DNA of 64,000 nucleotides, taken from positions 682,001 to 746,000 of the forward strand of contig WJXW01000018.1 in the NCBI GenBank assembly GCA_015832175.1. Reading direction: 5' to 3'. Below the pieces are notes generated by a model. It saw only the letters and a program-made list of their open reading frames with translations, did no database searches and had not been told where the DNA came from. The translations under genes were made by a program, and so were the position numbers. Positions within the stretch are counted from its first letter, which is position 1; every line of letters begins with the position of its first letter. The stretch is from Paraphaeosphaeria minitans (Eukaryota; Ascomycota; Dothideomycetes; Pleosporales; Didymosphaeriaceae). Positions 23,646-35,739 of the stretch are shown here, in pieces.

Positions 23646-23735
23646 TAGGTAGGTAGGTAGGTAGGTAGGTAGGTAGGTAGGCAGGTAGTAGGCAGGTAGG
23701 TAGTAGGCAGGTAGGTAGTAGGCAGGTAGGTAGGC
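23646..23735. repeat. AGGT microsatellite plus GTAGTAGGCAG array
   Basis: About nine AGGT copies are followed by three GCAGGTAGGTAGTAG-type units. The same AGGT core recurs at 16026, 23083 (reverse complement), 23496 and 43966, so it is dispersed through this chromosome segment. Confidence 0.85.
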
Positions 23736-23765
23736 ATATGTAGTCTAGGTATCCCATCACTCAAT

Positions 23766-23930
23766 AACAGTCATCGTCTCTCTCCCTCTCTTCCTCTCTT
23801 CCTCTCTTGCTCTCTTCCTCTCTTCCTCTCTTCCTCTCTCTCTCCCTCCCTCCCTCACTCCCTCCCTCACTCCCTCCCTCCTCCCTCCCTCCTCCCTCAC
23901 TCCCTCCCCCTCCCCCTCTACACCGCCATT
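23766..23930. repeat. Polypyrimidine tract (TCTCTTCC / CCCTCCCT)
   Basis: About 165 bases almost without purines on the plus strand, first CTCTTCC units then CCCTCCCTCACT units. Much of it is mirror-symmetric, which can form triplex (H-DNA) structures in vitro; any role here is unknown. Confidence 0.8.
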
Positions 23931-24557
23931 GCGCCCAATCCCCACCCAACGTCATGTCTACCTGACTTGCCCTGACTTGTTTTAGCCCGCGGCACCGTGC
24001 TCGCGGGAGCGTCGCCCCAGAAACACGCACGGCCGCCCAGCCACGCACGGTAGCCCACCCACGTAGGTAATTGGCCGCAACCCCCCGAGAGACTCTGCCA
24101 ACGCATCGTCCAGTCAACCCCCTCGGTTGCGCCTCGAGCGTTCGCAGCAGCCCGTCTCGTCGTGACCCGCGCCCCCGTCGGGCCCTGTCGAATGGGCTTG
24201 GCTTCCCGTCCACCTACCCAGGTAGTCTACCGGCCTGCGTGCGGACTTGGGCGACGCGCTTGGGGCCGACCTTGGGGCGAGCAAGCAATGGCCGTGCACA
24301 CGTATGACTGGTCGCCCGGCTGGAGGCTAGGCTCTCCTCACCGGTCTTGTGCCCCCCGGTGACGGGTACAGCGATCCATCTGTCCACCCGAACGCTTGCT
24401 ATTGCAAAATGTACAAGTTACAAACACGGCATCCCGATCCCGGTTCCGGTCCCGATCCCGATCCCGATCCCGATCCCCCCAACTTTCGCACATGATGCCG
24501 TGATCCGCCCTATCAAACAACACCAGACGCCAGAAATGCAGACATCGTGCTCACGCT

Positions 24558-26560
24558 TCAGAATCGCTTGTTCGGCTTCATTGGCCGCCTGCCCTGCTGC
24601 GGCTGGCTCCCGTACGCTCTCCTCCCCTCCACCTTCTTGTCTCTGCCCAGACTGGCCCCGAGTGTGATGTCGATGCGCGGCGGCGTCGAGAACCCAAACG
24701 ACTTGGCAACCTTGACCAGGTCGAGCTTGTGCACGTCGAATACCGACCGCAGCGAATGGGACGCGTACGAGTGGAGGTACGCCTTGTACCCTTCCTTTGC
24801 TGATTTGTTCAGGTAGTAGTTCTTTCCAATCAGCGCTTCGAGCTGCGACTGGATGTTCAATCTGTGGTGTCGTCAGCGATGCTCTGCAATCACAACCACA
24901 ATGCCTAGCCATGTCGCAATGGGATCTGGATCACAGTGCGTAGCCATGTCGCTACGAAGTCGGGAGACCCCATCGTGCTCCAAACGCAGGCAACTTACAT
25001 CTTGTTCGCTGGCAGCTCAAACTCTACCAACGGCACACGCGCCTCCTTGAGCAGCTTGAGAAAGCCCACCTCGCTCGGCAGCAGGAACATCAAGGAGCGG
25101 CCCTTGCCGTCGCTCCCACGGGCAGTACGTCCCACCCGGTGGATGTAATCCCTCGGGTCGTCCGGCGGGTCGAACTGGATCACCCAGTCAACCTCGGGGA
25201 TGTCGAGTCCACGCGCAGCTACGTCGGTGCAGATGAGCGTGCCCGACGATGCGTTGCAGAACTCGAAGAAACGATTCGTACGGGCTTGCTGCTTGAGCTT
25301 GCCGTGGAGGTCCAACACGGGGAGGTCTATGTAGTTGAGTACTGTTCGTGTTAGCCGTCTGCTTGTACAACATGCCATCGCCGACTTACGCTCTGCATAG
25401 TACTTGACTGCATTGCACGAAGAGAAGAATACAATAATCTTCTTCTTCTGGTGCTTCTTGAGAAAGCTAAAGAGTAACCTGAAGCGCGTGTCACTGTCGC
25501 AGATGACGTAGCCTTGCTCCAAAGAGTCAACCGTGCTGTGCTCCTTGTGGTAGTCGACGTTGATGTAGAGGGGGCCTGGCTTGAGCGAGATGCGCGCGAG
25601 GTCTTCGACCTTGGTCGTCTGCGTGGCAGAGAAAAGCATCGTCTGTCTGTCTTTCGGGAGGCATTTGATGATGCTCCTCATCTCGTCTTCGAAACCAACC
25701 TCCAAGATTCTGTCCGCCTCGTCGATGATCAAGCTCTTCAGATTCTTGAAAACGAAGCCGTCCGTGCCGCGCAAGTGATCGAGCAACCTTCCAGGAGTTG
25801 CGATCATGAGGTTCACACCCTTGACCAACTTGGCAGCCTCTGCAGAACGGTTTGCGCCGCCCATGAATATGCCGTAGGTTTGCGAATGAGATTCCATGAG
25901 TTCTCGCGCGACGCCGAAAATCTGCAGCGCGAGCTCGCGCGTCGGCGCCACGACGATGGCACCGGTACCGTTGCGAGGCTTGAACTTCATGGCCGAGAGC
26001 ATCTCGATGACAGGGATCAGGAACGCCAAAGTCTTTCCCGATCCAGTCTTCGCAGCACCGAGCACATCCTTGCCAGCCAGTAGAGGTGGTATAGCGCGCC
26101 TCTGGATCTCGGTCATGGTCTCAAAGCCCATGCCCTCAATCGCCTTCATGGTGCGCTCGCTCATTTTGAGGTCGGAGAACTTGATGGGGTCGTCGACGGT
26201 AGGCATTGATGTACTCGAAACAAGGTCTGCGTTCGCGCCGGTTGCCTGTTCGACGTCGTCTGCATCGTCGTCGGACTGCTCGTCGTCGTTTTTCTCTGCT
26301 TTGACGACCTTTGCCTCAGCGGCAATCTTCTTCAGCTCGGCATTGAGCTCCTCCTCGTTTTCCTCTTCGCTGGCATGGCTAACCACATCCTCAGCATCGT
26401 CGGGCTCGGGCGTGTGCTCCTTCTTAGCCTTCTTGCGGGGCTTCTGCTTCTGTTCCGCGACGCCGTTGCTGACAGGCTCTGCAATCACCGGTTCCTCGCG
26501 GGTCTTGCTCTTGTGCTTGCGCTTGCGCTTCTTCGTCTCGATTTCCTGGGCAGAGGACAT
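24558..26560 (-). CDS. HAS1: DEAD-box ATP-dependent RNA helicase Has1
   Basis: Exons 26560-25390, 25341-24999 and 24861-24558 with introns of 48 and 137 bases (both GTAAGT) give 605 residues. The N-terminal 120 residues are Lys-rich and acidic, as usual for nucleolar helicases. Helicase motifs run in order: [19 protein letters not shown] with the Q motif, AKTGSGKT (Walker A), [50 protein letters not shown] and HRVGRTARG. The C-terminal domain ([33 protein letters not shown]) is specific for Has1. Yeast Has1 works in the nucleolus in making 18S rRNA and 60S precursors. An upstream in-frame ATG at 26866 exists, but the [11 protein letters not shown] start fits family length. Confidence 0.95.
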
Positions 26561-27252
26561 GATGGCGGTATCAGTGCGTGTTGCGACGTGCAAAACTGTC
26601 TGGTCGCGCTTGCCAAAAAGTTTTTGGAAAGTTATCGGCAGGTGTGGAGAACTCCACCGATTGCGCGGTAACCATGTTTGATGTAGCGGCTTGGCGTGAT
26701 ATGTGGTGCCGAGGAAGCTCTCGAACGGCGTTGGATACCAGACCATCGCATCCTCAGGTCGCACGCTCCGCAGTGCCGAATGCTTCTTCTCGACCCGGGG
26801 CTTGAATGAATCACCAAGGTCGTCCGCATTAATAGAATCTGAACAGTTGCGCCCGCGAAATTGCAAAGTCGAACACGGCCAGCCGAAGCGTAAACTTCAG
26901 ATTCTCGCAGTCTATCACTGCTATACATACTCTGGAAGCTTCGTCCGTCTAAGTACCCCACTTCATCCATTCTCGGTGCGAGGAACAAATCGGTATAAGC
27001 AATGATGGATAGACAAGCCTTCTCATACAGATGATAAGTCTGAGAATGATGTTCTTTGGACTGGGACCCTCAACGTGGCTCAGATTTCCGAAATGACGGG
27101 AACCCCTTGGTAGAGAGCACAATTTGCCCATCACTGATAATTCTAGTGTCTGGCTCAATCAAGGCGCCTGTACCTCCTTGAACACTTGCGTCAGGTACCT
27201 AGGTACCGTATGGGTTTCCCCCACATCCCACAGCACTCCATCTCAACCCCAT
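26561..27252. other. Intergenic region upstream of HAS1
   Basis: About 690 bases holding the HAS1 promoter and the 3' flank of the epimerase-like gene. The HAS1 reading frame stays open to 26866, but the residues look unlike the protein family. No other feature seen. Confidence 0.45.
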
Positions 27253-28564
27253 CTACCTCCCTAACGCAGCCACCACTTCCACCTCCTGACTCGCCAACAG
27301 CCCCTCCGCCCGTCCTGCATACCCAAACGCCTTCTCCGCCCTCACCGCCCTCGTCCGCGCGTTGGCGGCGTACATGTACCGCCCGAACTGTGAGAACGAC
27401 GGATGTTGCGCCATCCGATCCACCACGTCCAACCCAACCTCGACGGGCTCCGCATCCGCAATGACCCCCTTCGTCACCAGCACCTCCCCAATCGCCCTCG
27501 CAACATCAACGTGCGCGTGCTCCTGCGTGCTGGCAAAGTAGTACCCCGGATACTTGCCCGGGCCAGAGAACGTAGGCGCGTCTGCGAGAGCGGCCTCCAC
27601 GACGCGGACGTAGAGGGAGGTTAGATCGGAGATGTGCACCCAGAATCGCGTGTTCGTGCCCGCGCCGGTGTAGAAGACGCGGTTGCCGGCGAGGGTGGTG
27701 GCGTCCGCGATGAAGAAGCGCGTGAAGGCGGATTGGGTGTTTCCGGGGCCGGCGCCGGGGCCGTAGACTTTGTTATGTTAGCTACCATGCCGTGCCATGC
27801 CATAGGTAGTGTTCGAGGGAGGACGGGGAGCTGGATGCGACGAGAGAAGGACGTGCAGAGACGTACCATCCGGCGGACACATGACCGCGATTCCAACTTT
27901 CTTACCATGCTCGCCGCCGTCTGGAACAGGATCTTCTCCGTGTTGCGGTGGAGCGCGTGGTCTGGCAGCGCGGCGATGGCGGCGATGTCGTCGACGTCGG
28001 AGTAGACTTTGGGGTTGCGTGTGCCCAGGTGCTCGGGGGAGGCCCAGTCCGAGATGATGCCTGTACCGGAGAGGTGCAGGAGGTGGGATTTTGTGGACTT
28101 GGAGAGCAGGCCCGAGATGAGGGCGTTGAGGGAGGGCTCGTGGTCGGAGTCGCCGTTGTCTGTAGAGGGTTAGAAGTGGTACGTGTGTTGGGGTGAGAAG
28201 AGGACGAGGGGTGCGGAGGACATGAACAGAAGAGATCAGAGTTATCCATCACCCGTGTAGGTGAAAATTGATAAACTATGAAGGGAGTCACATACGCACA
28301 ACAACATCCGCCTGCTTCGCGTGCTCTGCCAGCGTTTCTGCACTATCATAGTTACCCTGCACGATCTTGACGTTGGGGTAGGCAGACGTGAAGGCTTCGG
28401 GAGTCTTTCGCAGGAGCACGGTGATGTCGTATTCTGGGTGGGCAGTCACGAGAGCATGCAGAACGGAGCCGCCAATGTAGCCTGTTCCGCCAGTGCTATC
28501 AACGTAAGTATCCCATGTAGAAGACGTGGCAAGGGAGGGAATACAGGAAAATCGTGGGGGCCAT
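27253..28564 (-). CDS. NmrA/NAD-dependent epimerase-like protein, with an apparent one-base frameshift
   Basis: Proposed exons: 28564-28545, 28495-28296, 28159-27867 and 27767-27253, with introns of 49, 136 and 99 bases (GTATTC, GTATGT, GTACGT donors). The product starts MAPTIFLTGGTGYIGGSVL, the Rossmann nucleotide-binding motif of atypical short-chain dehydrogenases, and continues TVLLRKTP, VVVHNGDSDHEPS, LHLSGTG and a C-terminal part with VYGPGAGPGNTQSAF and FWVHISDL. Within exon 3 the frame changes at 27911-27918: EKILFQTAA is in one frame and EHGKKVGIAVMCPPD in the next, and no intron fits between them. Adding one base gives 342 residues, the normal length. It is either a recent inactivating deletion or a sequence error. 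The family binds NAD(P) and may act as a reductase, epimerase or redox sensor; substrate unknown. Confidence 0.75.
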
Positions 28565-29608
28565 AGTTGGGGGTAGAGTGTTGTGAGCTCAATGAGAGGC
28601 AATGGAGTTCAAACTGGCGAGTCCATGGACAATGGGATAGCTGTACATGTCTGCTGGAAGCGCTCCATTGGAGACTGTGAAGTGATGTAAAGACAAGTGC
28701 AGGGTGGCGAATGGTAATCTACCCCACGGATGGTATTGCTAAGATGTTACCAGGACGAGAGGGTACAGTATAGAATTTGGAGGCATGTCCGGGCCGATGT
28801 TGCCAGGACTAGAGGGCATGGTATATAATTCGGAGGAGCATCCGGGCCGACTTGGTACCCTCTGTACAGTAAGCAGATAATAGTATGTTAGGATTAACCT
28901 AGGAACGAACGAGTAATTATATAGCGACAGTCAAGCCGTCAACCATTCATGTTAGAGAAGTGCAGGGTGGTAAAATCTGCCCTGCAGAGTGGACCTTTGT
29001 GGTATTGGTGTATAGAATTCGGAGGCATGCCCGGGCCGATATTGCCAGGACTAGAGGGCATAGTATAGAACTCAGAGGAGCATCCGGGCCGACTTAATAC
29101 CCTCTGTACAGTAAGCAGATAATATCATGCTGAGATTAACCTAGGCATAGGCAAGTAACCACCTAGCGACGGTTTATTCTTCTATGGCTATCCATGCCAA
29201 AGTGTCATCCGCATGAAGGAGGATCGAAGCTGGAGAGGGCGGGGGTCAATAATCTTTGAGCGCGTGCAGGGGGGTGCGTGATGATGAAGGGATCTGGGCG
29301 AGGAGCGCAGTTGAGGCTATTCGTTGCTGGGGAAAGGGTGGTACATGCTGTGGAAAAAAAAAGGAAAAAAAAAGGAGTGCAGTAGAGCGGAATTATCATA
29401 ACACAGCCACCGCATCACGTCCCATCGCACTGTGAAATTAGCCAACCTCACGATTGCATATTATTCTTCATAACGAAAAGCTCAACTAACAACATGGGAT
29501 GTATTGTCCCCATTCTTGACCATGACGTCACATTTCACCCTAATCGCAGATTGCCGATTGCCTCTTCCACCGAACTCTGTTTCCCTACAGGCCTGCCCGC
29601 GCGACACC
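28565..29608. other. Intergenic region with a duplicated, transition-mutated repeat
   Basis: Includes the epimerase-like promoter and the MAPK 3' flank. The main feature is a direct repeat at 28768-29170 (separate entry). A/T homopolymer runs occur at 29354-29373. No gene recognised. Confidence 0.5.
28768..29170. repeat. Direct repeat of about 160 bases, two copies with internal subrepeats
   Basis: Copy 1 (about 28768-28929) and copy 2 (about 29011-29170) share the order TATAGAATT, GGAGGCATG, CCGGGCCGA, TTGCCAGGACTAGAGGGCAT, GGAGCATCCGGGCCGACTT, CCCTCTGTACAGTAAGCAGA and TAGCGAC. Most differences that I can line up are C/T or G/A. Inside each copy a unit of about 60 bases (CCAGGAC...CCGGGCCGA) is itself repeated. 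The element type is unknown. Confidence 0.75.
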
Positions 29609-31195
<1,587 letters not shown>

Positions 31196-32112
31196 GGCGG
31201 CTGTGGACTAGGCTGCTGAATGGGTGGGGTCGGTGGAGAGGCGGGCGGCACGATGAGGGTGCGCTGGTCGGGCAAGTCAGGATTGCGATGGGACGGATAG
31301 GAGGAGGGACCTGCTGGCGGCGATGTAATAAGGCGCGGAGCTGTAGGCGGGCGGGTGAAGGTGACGCCTGCAATTGACTGGCGCACCAGGCGGGACAATG
31401 ACAGGGCACGGCGCGTGTTGCAAGCGGAAGAGCAGGTCGGAGCAAATGGCAGAGACAAGGCAGAATGCAGCGGCGACACAAGCGATTGACAAAGGAACAA
31501 AATGGCGGCGGCGGCGGCGGCGGTGGTGGTGGTGGTGGTGGTGGTGGTGGTGGTGGTGGTGGTGGTGGAACTACTGCCTATGCACACGCTTGAGAGGAAT
31601 GATGATGGTGATGGTGATGGTGATGGTGGGCCGCTTATGGCGGGGCAGGATACCGCCGATTTTACTTCATATACATGCAGACCACCATGGCCTCACACCG
31701 TCACCGTCACCGCAGCGGCCCAGCTGCCCCGTCACTCATATCTCTACCGCATTATTCCGCACCCTGAGCAAGCCTAGTCTGACGTCTCGACCGACGCTCC
31801 TCTTTGTCGCACAGTCAGCGTGCCTGTATAGTCTACCGTATACGTAACGTGCGGGATTCGCATCTGCATTTGGATTCGCCTCCTTTGCCACGCATGTGAC
31901 TGCAACCCGGATCCAGGAAAACAACCTATGTACAGGGCAATGCCATGCTTCCCACTGCCTCTCCTGCCCATTGTCCCAAACCAAAAGTGCGAGGGCGCAG
32001 CGCGCAGGTATCTTCCGTCAACGCCACATAACCAAACCAGATAACAATAAAAAAACTCCCCCATCGTCCAGCGCAACCCGCCCAAACGCCGACCCAATGC
32101 AATTACTTTTGC
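31196..32112. other. MAPK upstream region with a GGT/GGC microsatellite
   Basis: About 900 bases; the part near 31196-31500 should contain the MAPK promoter and 5' UTR. A (GGC)n-(GGT)n run spans 31504-31568 and a (GATGGT)n run about 31602-31628. ORFs through these give poly-Val/Trp or poly-Thr and are not genes. The right end is the 3' flank of the aspartyl-protease-like gene. Confidence 0.55.
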
Positions 32113-34256
32113 TCATGATTCGTAAGAAAATCGCCGCCGCGACATATCCGTTGGTGGGTCCAGAGGAGATACAGGCGAAAGAGGCGTGTCTTCGGCCTCC
32201 ACCAAGCCATCGTCTCGCAGCGTGCGCCGCTGTAACGGCTGGAAGAACGTGTCGCATGCTTCCAAACTTGCCCCGTCTCTGGTGCGCGGATTGGGCATCA
32301 CCGGAGACACAGGCAGTCTTCTGTTCACCATGGCAATGTCCAGTCCCGTCAACGGCGCCCGCCTGGGACGCTGCGGCGGCTCTTCTTCTGACCTGGGCGA
32401 AGTATCCGGGCTCCCACTCGGATCCACTCCATTATACCTTGCTTCGCGGACCATCATCGTCTCCTTTTCTGAAAGCTGCCGTCCGCCGCTTTCGCTCGGC
32501 GCTGGCATATCACCTTCCATTTCGTACATGGGCCGCTCCGTGTTGTCCGCTTCCACTAGTCTGCCGAAAGAAGTAGCTGGGTCGACGACTTTTCGTTCCA
32601 CATCCGCATCCGCGGATTTCGAATCGGCCGGCAACTCTGCCTTTGGGAATACGTGCCCCACTCCGCTATCTTGCCCAGGTGAATGGAGAGGCTCCTCCTT
32701 TTCGCTTGACGACTCCTTCGTAGCAGCAGCAGCAGCAGCCGCCTGGCCCGCGTAGTTCAACTTGGCCTTCTCGTCCATCTGCTTTTGCCGTCGACGCCGG
32801 AACCATAAGAAGATTGCACCTGTAGCGAATATGACGACCAAGCCTATGCCAACCGCGATCCCAATGATGGCCCCCGTCGAGAGACCGCCTGATGACACGT
32901 CGTTTTCGCCGGTATACTTTGGTGAAATGATGGAAACAATGTTCTTGTTCTCTTCAAGCACCCAATTGCACTGAGAAATGGAGAAGTTCTGGCGTTCCCA
33001 ATCTACGGTTAGGTACGATTCCTGCAGGAAAGTGCGTCCGAGCGTGAACTGGTTATCCCTTGTTGCACGCCTGAGGGGAAAGTAGTTGGTCACGCCCGTA
33101 AGCCCTTTGTAAGGTGGGCTGGCCTGCAGATCAAAAGCATCGTATGGAAGCGTGATGTTGATGGTTGCGTTGGTCACAAACTTCTGGCCAAGCAGAAAGG
33201 TGACTGAAGGGTTCTCTGCTCTGAGCCTGTCATGCAGTTGGTCGTCGACGAGGTAGAGGCCTGTAGTGTTGTCGTACACCAGCCCAAATGCATCTTCAAA
33301 AGCTTCGCACACTTCAACGGGAAGCCAGAGCTCGGCAACGGTAGAATCAATGTATGCGGAGAACGGATTGCGATTCAAGAGGTTGATGTTGGACTTGGTA
33401 GAGCTCGTTGCCGATATGTCGACTATGCCCACCACCAGGTCCCTCTCATTGTCGGGCGCGAAAGTCCAAGTCAGGTCGTTTTCAATGAAGCGCGAAGCGT
33501 CGTAGCCACCAAGCGTGAGGCTTCCCAGCACAGAGGCTCCATCTGACAGCGTTAGCGCGTTACAGACCTTGGAGGCGGGGTGCACACACGGTACTGAGCG
33601 CCCGCAGTGTAACCAAACGACACGCTCGGTATATGATTCTGCTCAAAGAGGAGCGTCATGTAGCTCGGCGAGGGGTCAGTGAAGTTGGTGAAGTTGGTCG
33701 ACTTCGGATTGACGCCAAAGTGACCGAGCCAGAAGTCGCTTGAGATGAGGGTGCCCACAGTCGTGTTGACCAATGTCGGACCTTCCTCCCCCGGCAACCC
33801 CAAGCCCACGGTGTCCCATCCGTACTGGCCATTGCCTGCATAGTCCAGATTCTTTTCAATCCAAAGCTGGTAAAAGCCGTTGTAGTCCCACGTCGAGGAT
33901 GTGTTCGAGTTGAAGGTCCATCCGCGGGAGTCTCGGCAATCGGGGTCCTCCTTCTCGGTGGTGGTGTTTGTCGCCGAGTCCATATCAGGCCGCATGCAGG
34001 CGTATTGGGCCACGGTCCATGTCTGCTGGCTGGCGGTGGAGACGAAGACGTGCACGGGCTGGTAGGGGGTGCCCACGCGTAGGCTGAAGGTGTTCCAGCT
34101 GCCGTCAATGCCTTCCCAGTTCTGATCGGGCGCGACGGCTATTGGGATGGGCACGTCGTCGTCATCGGCGAGGGCTGGCGGGAGGAGCGCCGCGACGAAG
34201 AGCAAGAGAAGGGCGGCGCATCGTTGGTATCGTTGGTATCGTTGGGGAACGAGCAT
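32113..34256 (-). CDS. Membrane-anchored aspartyl-protease-like protein lacking the first catalytic Asp
   Basis: Two exons, 34256-33590 and 33542-32113, with a 47-base intron (GTGTGT...CAG, branch site GCTAAC) give 698 residues. A signal peptide ends near ALA (about residue 30). Residues 45-430 follow the pepsin (A1) fold: NTFSLRVGTPYQPVHVFVST, GLPGEEG, VGTLISSDFWLGHFGVN, SLTLGGYDASRF, YIDSTVAELWLP and FTLGRTFLQESYLTVDWE. The usual first motif DTGS is STAS (about 68-71), so the first catalytic Asp is missing; the second site is IDST (about 286). A single membrane segment (about 443-472) is followed by RRRRQ and a disordered cytosolic tail of about 220 residues. This layout resembles a sensor or receptor more than a secreted protease, but that is inference. 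Confidence 0.85.
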
Positions 34257-35739
34257 GTTGGCGACTGGGCGCCGCGTGCTCGCGACTCAGGTACGGAAGC
34301 CACTCAGCCACGGTCGCAATGGCGGGCATCACCACTCCACATTGCGCTCGGACAGAGCTTCGAAAAGGAAGAAGAGGGAGGAGAGAGGGACGGAGACGGC
34401 CAGCGCCGAGAGTAGGCGGCGGGTGGTGTTGAGCCAGATTGCGACCAGGATGTCCGGTGCGTAGCCGAGCGTCTTGTCAAGGGTCAGGCGGATATTGCTC
34501 TTGATGCTTTTTTAGCTTGCGCCGGCGAGACGCGAAGACGACGACAGATGCATCTTGCTGGCGTTCTGGGGTAGACTAGGTGCGGTCCCAATGTTTCACG
34601 AGGCATGTGGCTCTGTATTGACAAGCGTCGTGGTGGACGTTGTGTTGCAGAGGCCTCGCCGACCAGGTGCCTCTTCGCCCTCAGAGGCTCAGGGCATGCC
34701 ATCATGGGCCATGTCCCATGTCGACTTTCAACCGGCACTTTTCCCGCATATATGAGACTGTGTATCCGGCTGTGGCGTGGGCTCGCTGGCCATCCGCTAG
34801 AGTACCTACACCCGTAGGCTTGCTCGAGGGCGCGTCTTTGCTCCCATGGCGGTGAATTTTGGATGGACAACAGCTCGCTCGAACAGCCGCCCGGAGAAGG
34901 CAGCGACTGGCGCGTCTTTGTGCTGGGGATGCCGAGCTCCTGCGCATCCCTGGCCGACGAACCGCCCCGTCACGGCTGGAATGCGCTCCGTGCTGCTGCC
35001 GGGCCTCGAGGCGTCGAGTCTAGGGCCGCAGATCCACCTCCACATTGCCTGAGTCGTAGGCTTGCTGGCTGTGCGGCGGATCGTGCAGTCGGCAACGCAG
35101 CCGTCGTTGGTCTTGCTGTTCCCTGCTGTCGTTGCCGTTCCCTGCTCTGCGCTGGTCCCGACTTCCGAGGATGAAGTGAATGATGTGGTCTTGCAATCTT
35201 GGGCCCTCCCGAGGGTGATTTGATCATCTGGTCTCGCAATCCTGGGCCCGACTCCCGAGCATGATTTCATGCAACTGGTCTCGCAATCTTGATCCCGTCG
35301 TCCCGACATGAACTGAACTTTGAAGCATGCCATGTCGATTTCGCCACAGGCCAGGGAGGCGTCGGGGTGAGAAGATCATCGCACAGTCGACGCAACAGAG
35401 CCAACCAGCCACGGGCCCGTCGCATGCTACCCGTGACGGCGGTGCCCTTGCCAAGCGGCCAGTCTTTCAACAGTCGGCCTGTACATCGGCATGTGTCTCT
35501 TCTGTACATACCTCGACTAGACTAGATATCTGCTAAAACAGCAGTGCGAAGCAGAGCTGACCGTCGCTGTTAGCTGCGGTCAAAGCTTCGCCAAACGCGG
35601 GCCCAAGTCACTAGACTAGGTAGTCGCCAGCAATCACGCTCCGACCCTCCAAACCCTCCCTTTCGTCTCATCTTGCCGGGGATGCCTCTCGCTCTCACCA
35701 CGCTCGTTTTTGCGCAGTAAAGGTGCGCGGCGCCGTGTC
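34257..35739. other. Intergenic region between divergent genes
   Basis: About 1.5 kb between the protease-like gene (minus) and the repeat protein (plus), so both promoters should be here. A repeat at 35190-35310 is listed separately. ORFs on both strands of up to 175 residues lack any recognisable domain. A pyrimidine-rich leader at 35640-35705 precedes the repeat-protein start. Confidence 0.5.
35190..35304. repeat. Imperfect tandem repeat, about 50-base unit
   Basis: Three related units contain GGTCTTGCAATCTTGGGCCC, GGTCTCGCAATCCTGGGCCC and GGTCTCGCAATCTTGATCCC, spaced about 45-50 bases, each with CCCGAG...TGAT between the first copies. Differences are mostly transitions. Likely a small minisatellite near the promoter. 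Confidence 0.7.

Larger units (their letters stand above)
22436..24557. other. Microsatellite-rich intergenic region
   Basis: About 2.1 kb dominated by simple repeats: (AGGTG)n at 22757-22815, (ACCT)n at 23083-23112, (AGGT)n at 23496-23531, (TCTGCA)n at 23580-23606, (AGGT)n followed by a GGTAGTAGGCA unit array at 23646-23735, a 165-base polypyrimidine tract at 23766-23930, and (GATCCC)n near 24450-24478. The left edge includes the promoter of the large disordered-protein gene. ORFs here only translate repeats. Confidence 0.6.

Noticed and set aside
23490..23740. AGGT runs as telomeric repeats
   Set aside because: The unit is AGGT, not the fungal telomere unit TTAGGG, and it is inside a gene block.
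31502..31777. ORFs over the GGT/GGC microsatellite
   Set aside because: They give poly-Val, poly-Trp or poly-Thr, a direct result of the simple repeat.
34806..35333. 175-residue minus-strand and 103-residue plus-strand ORFs in the divergent promoter region
   Set aside because: They overlap each other and the 50-base repeat; no domain, and the position is the shared upstream region of two genes.
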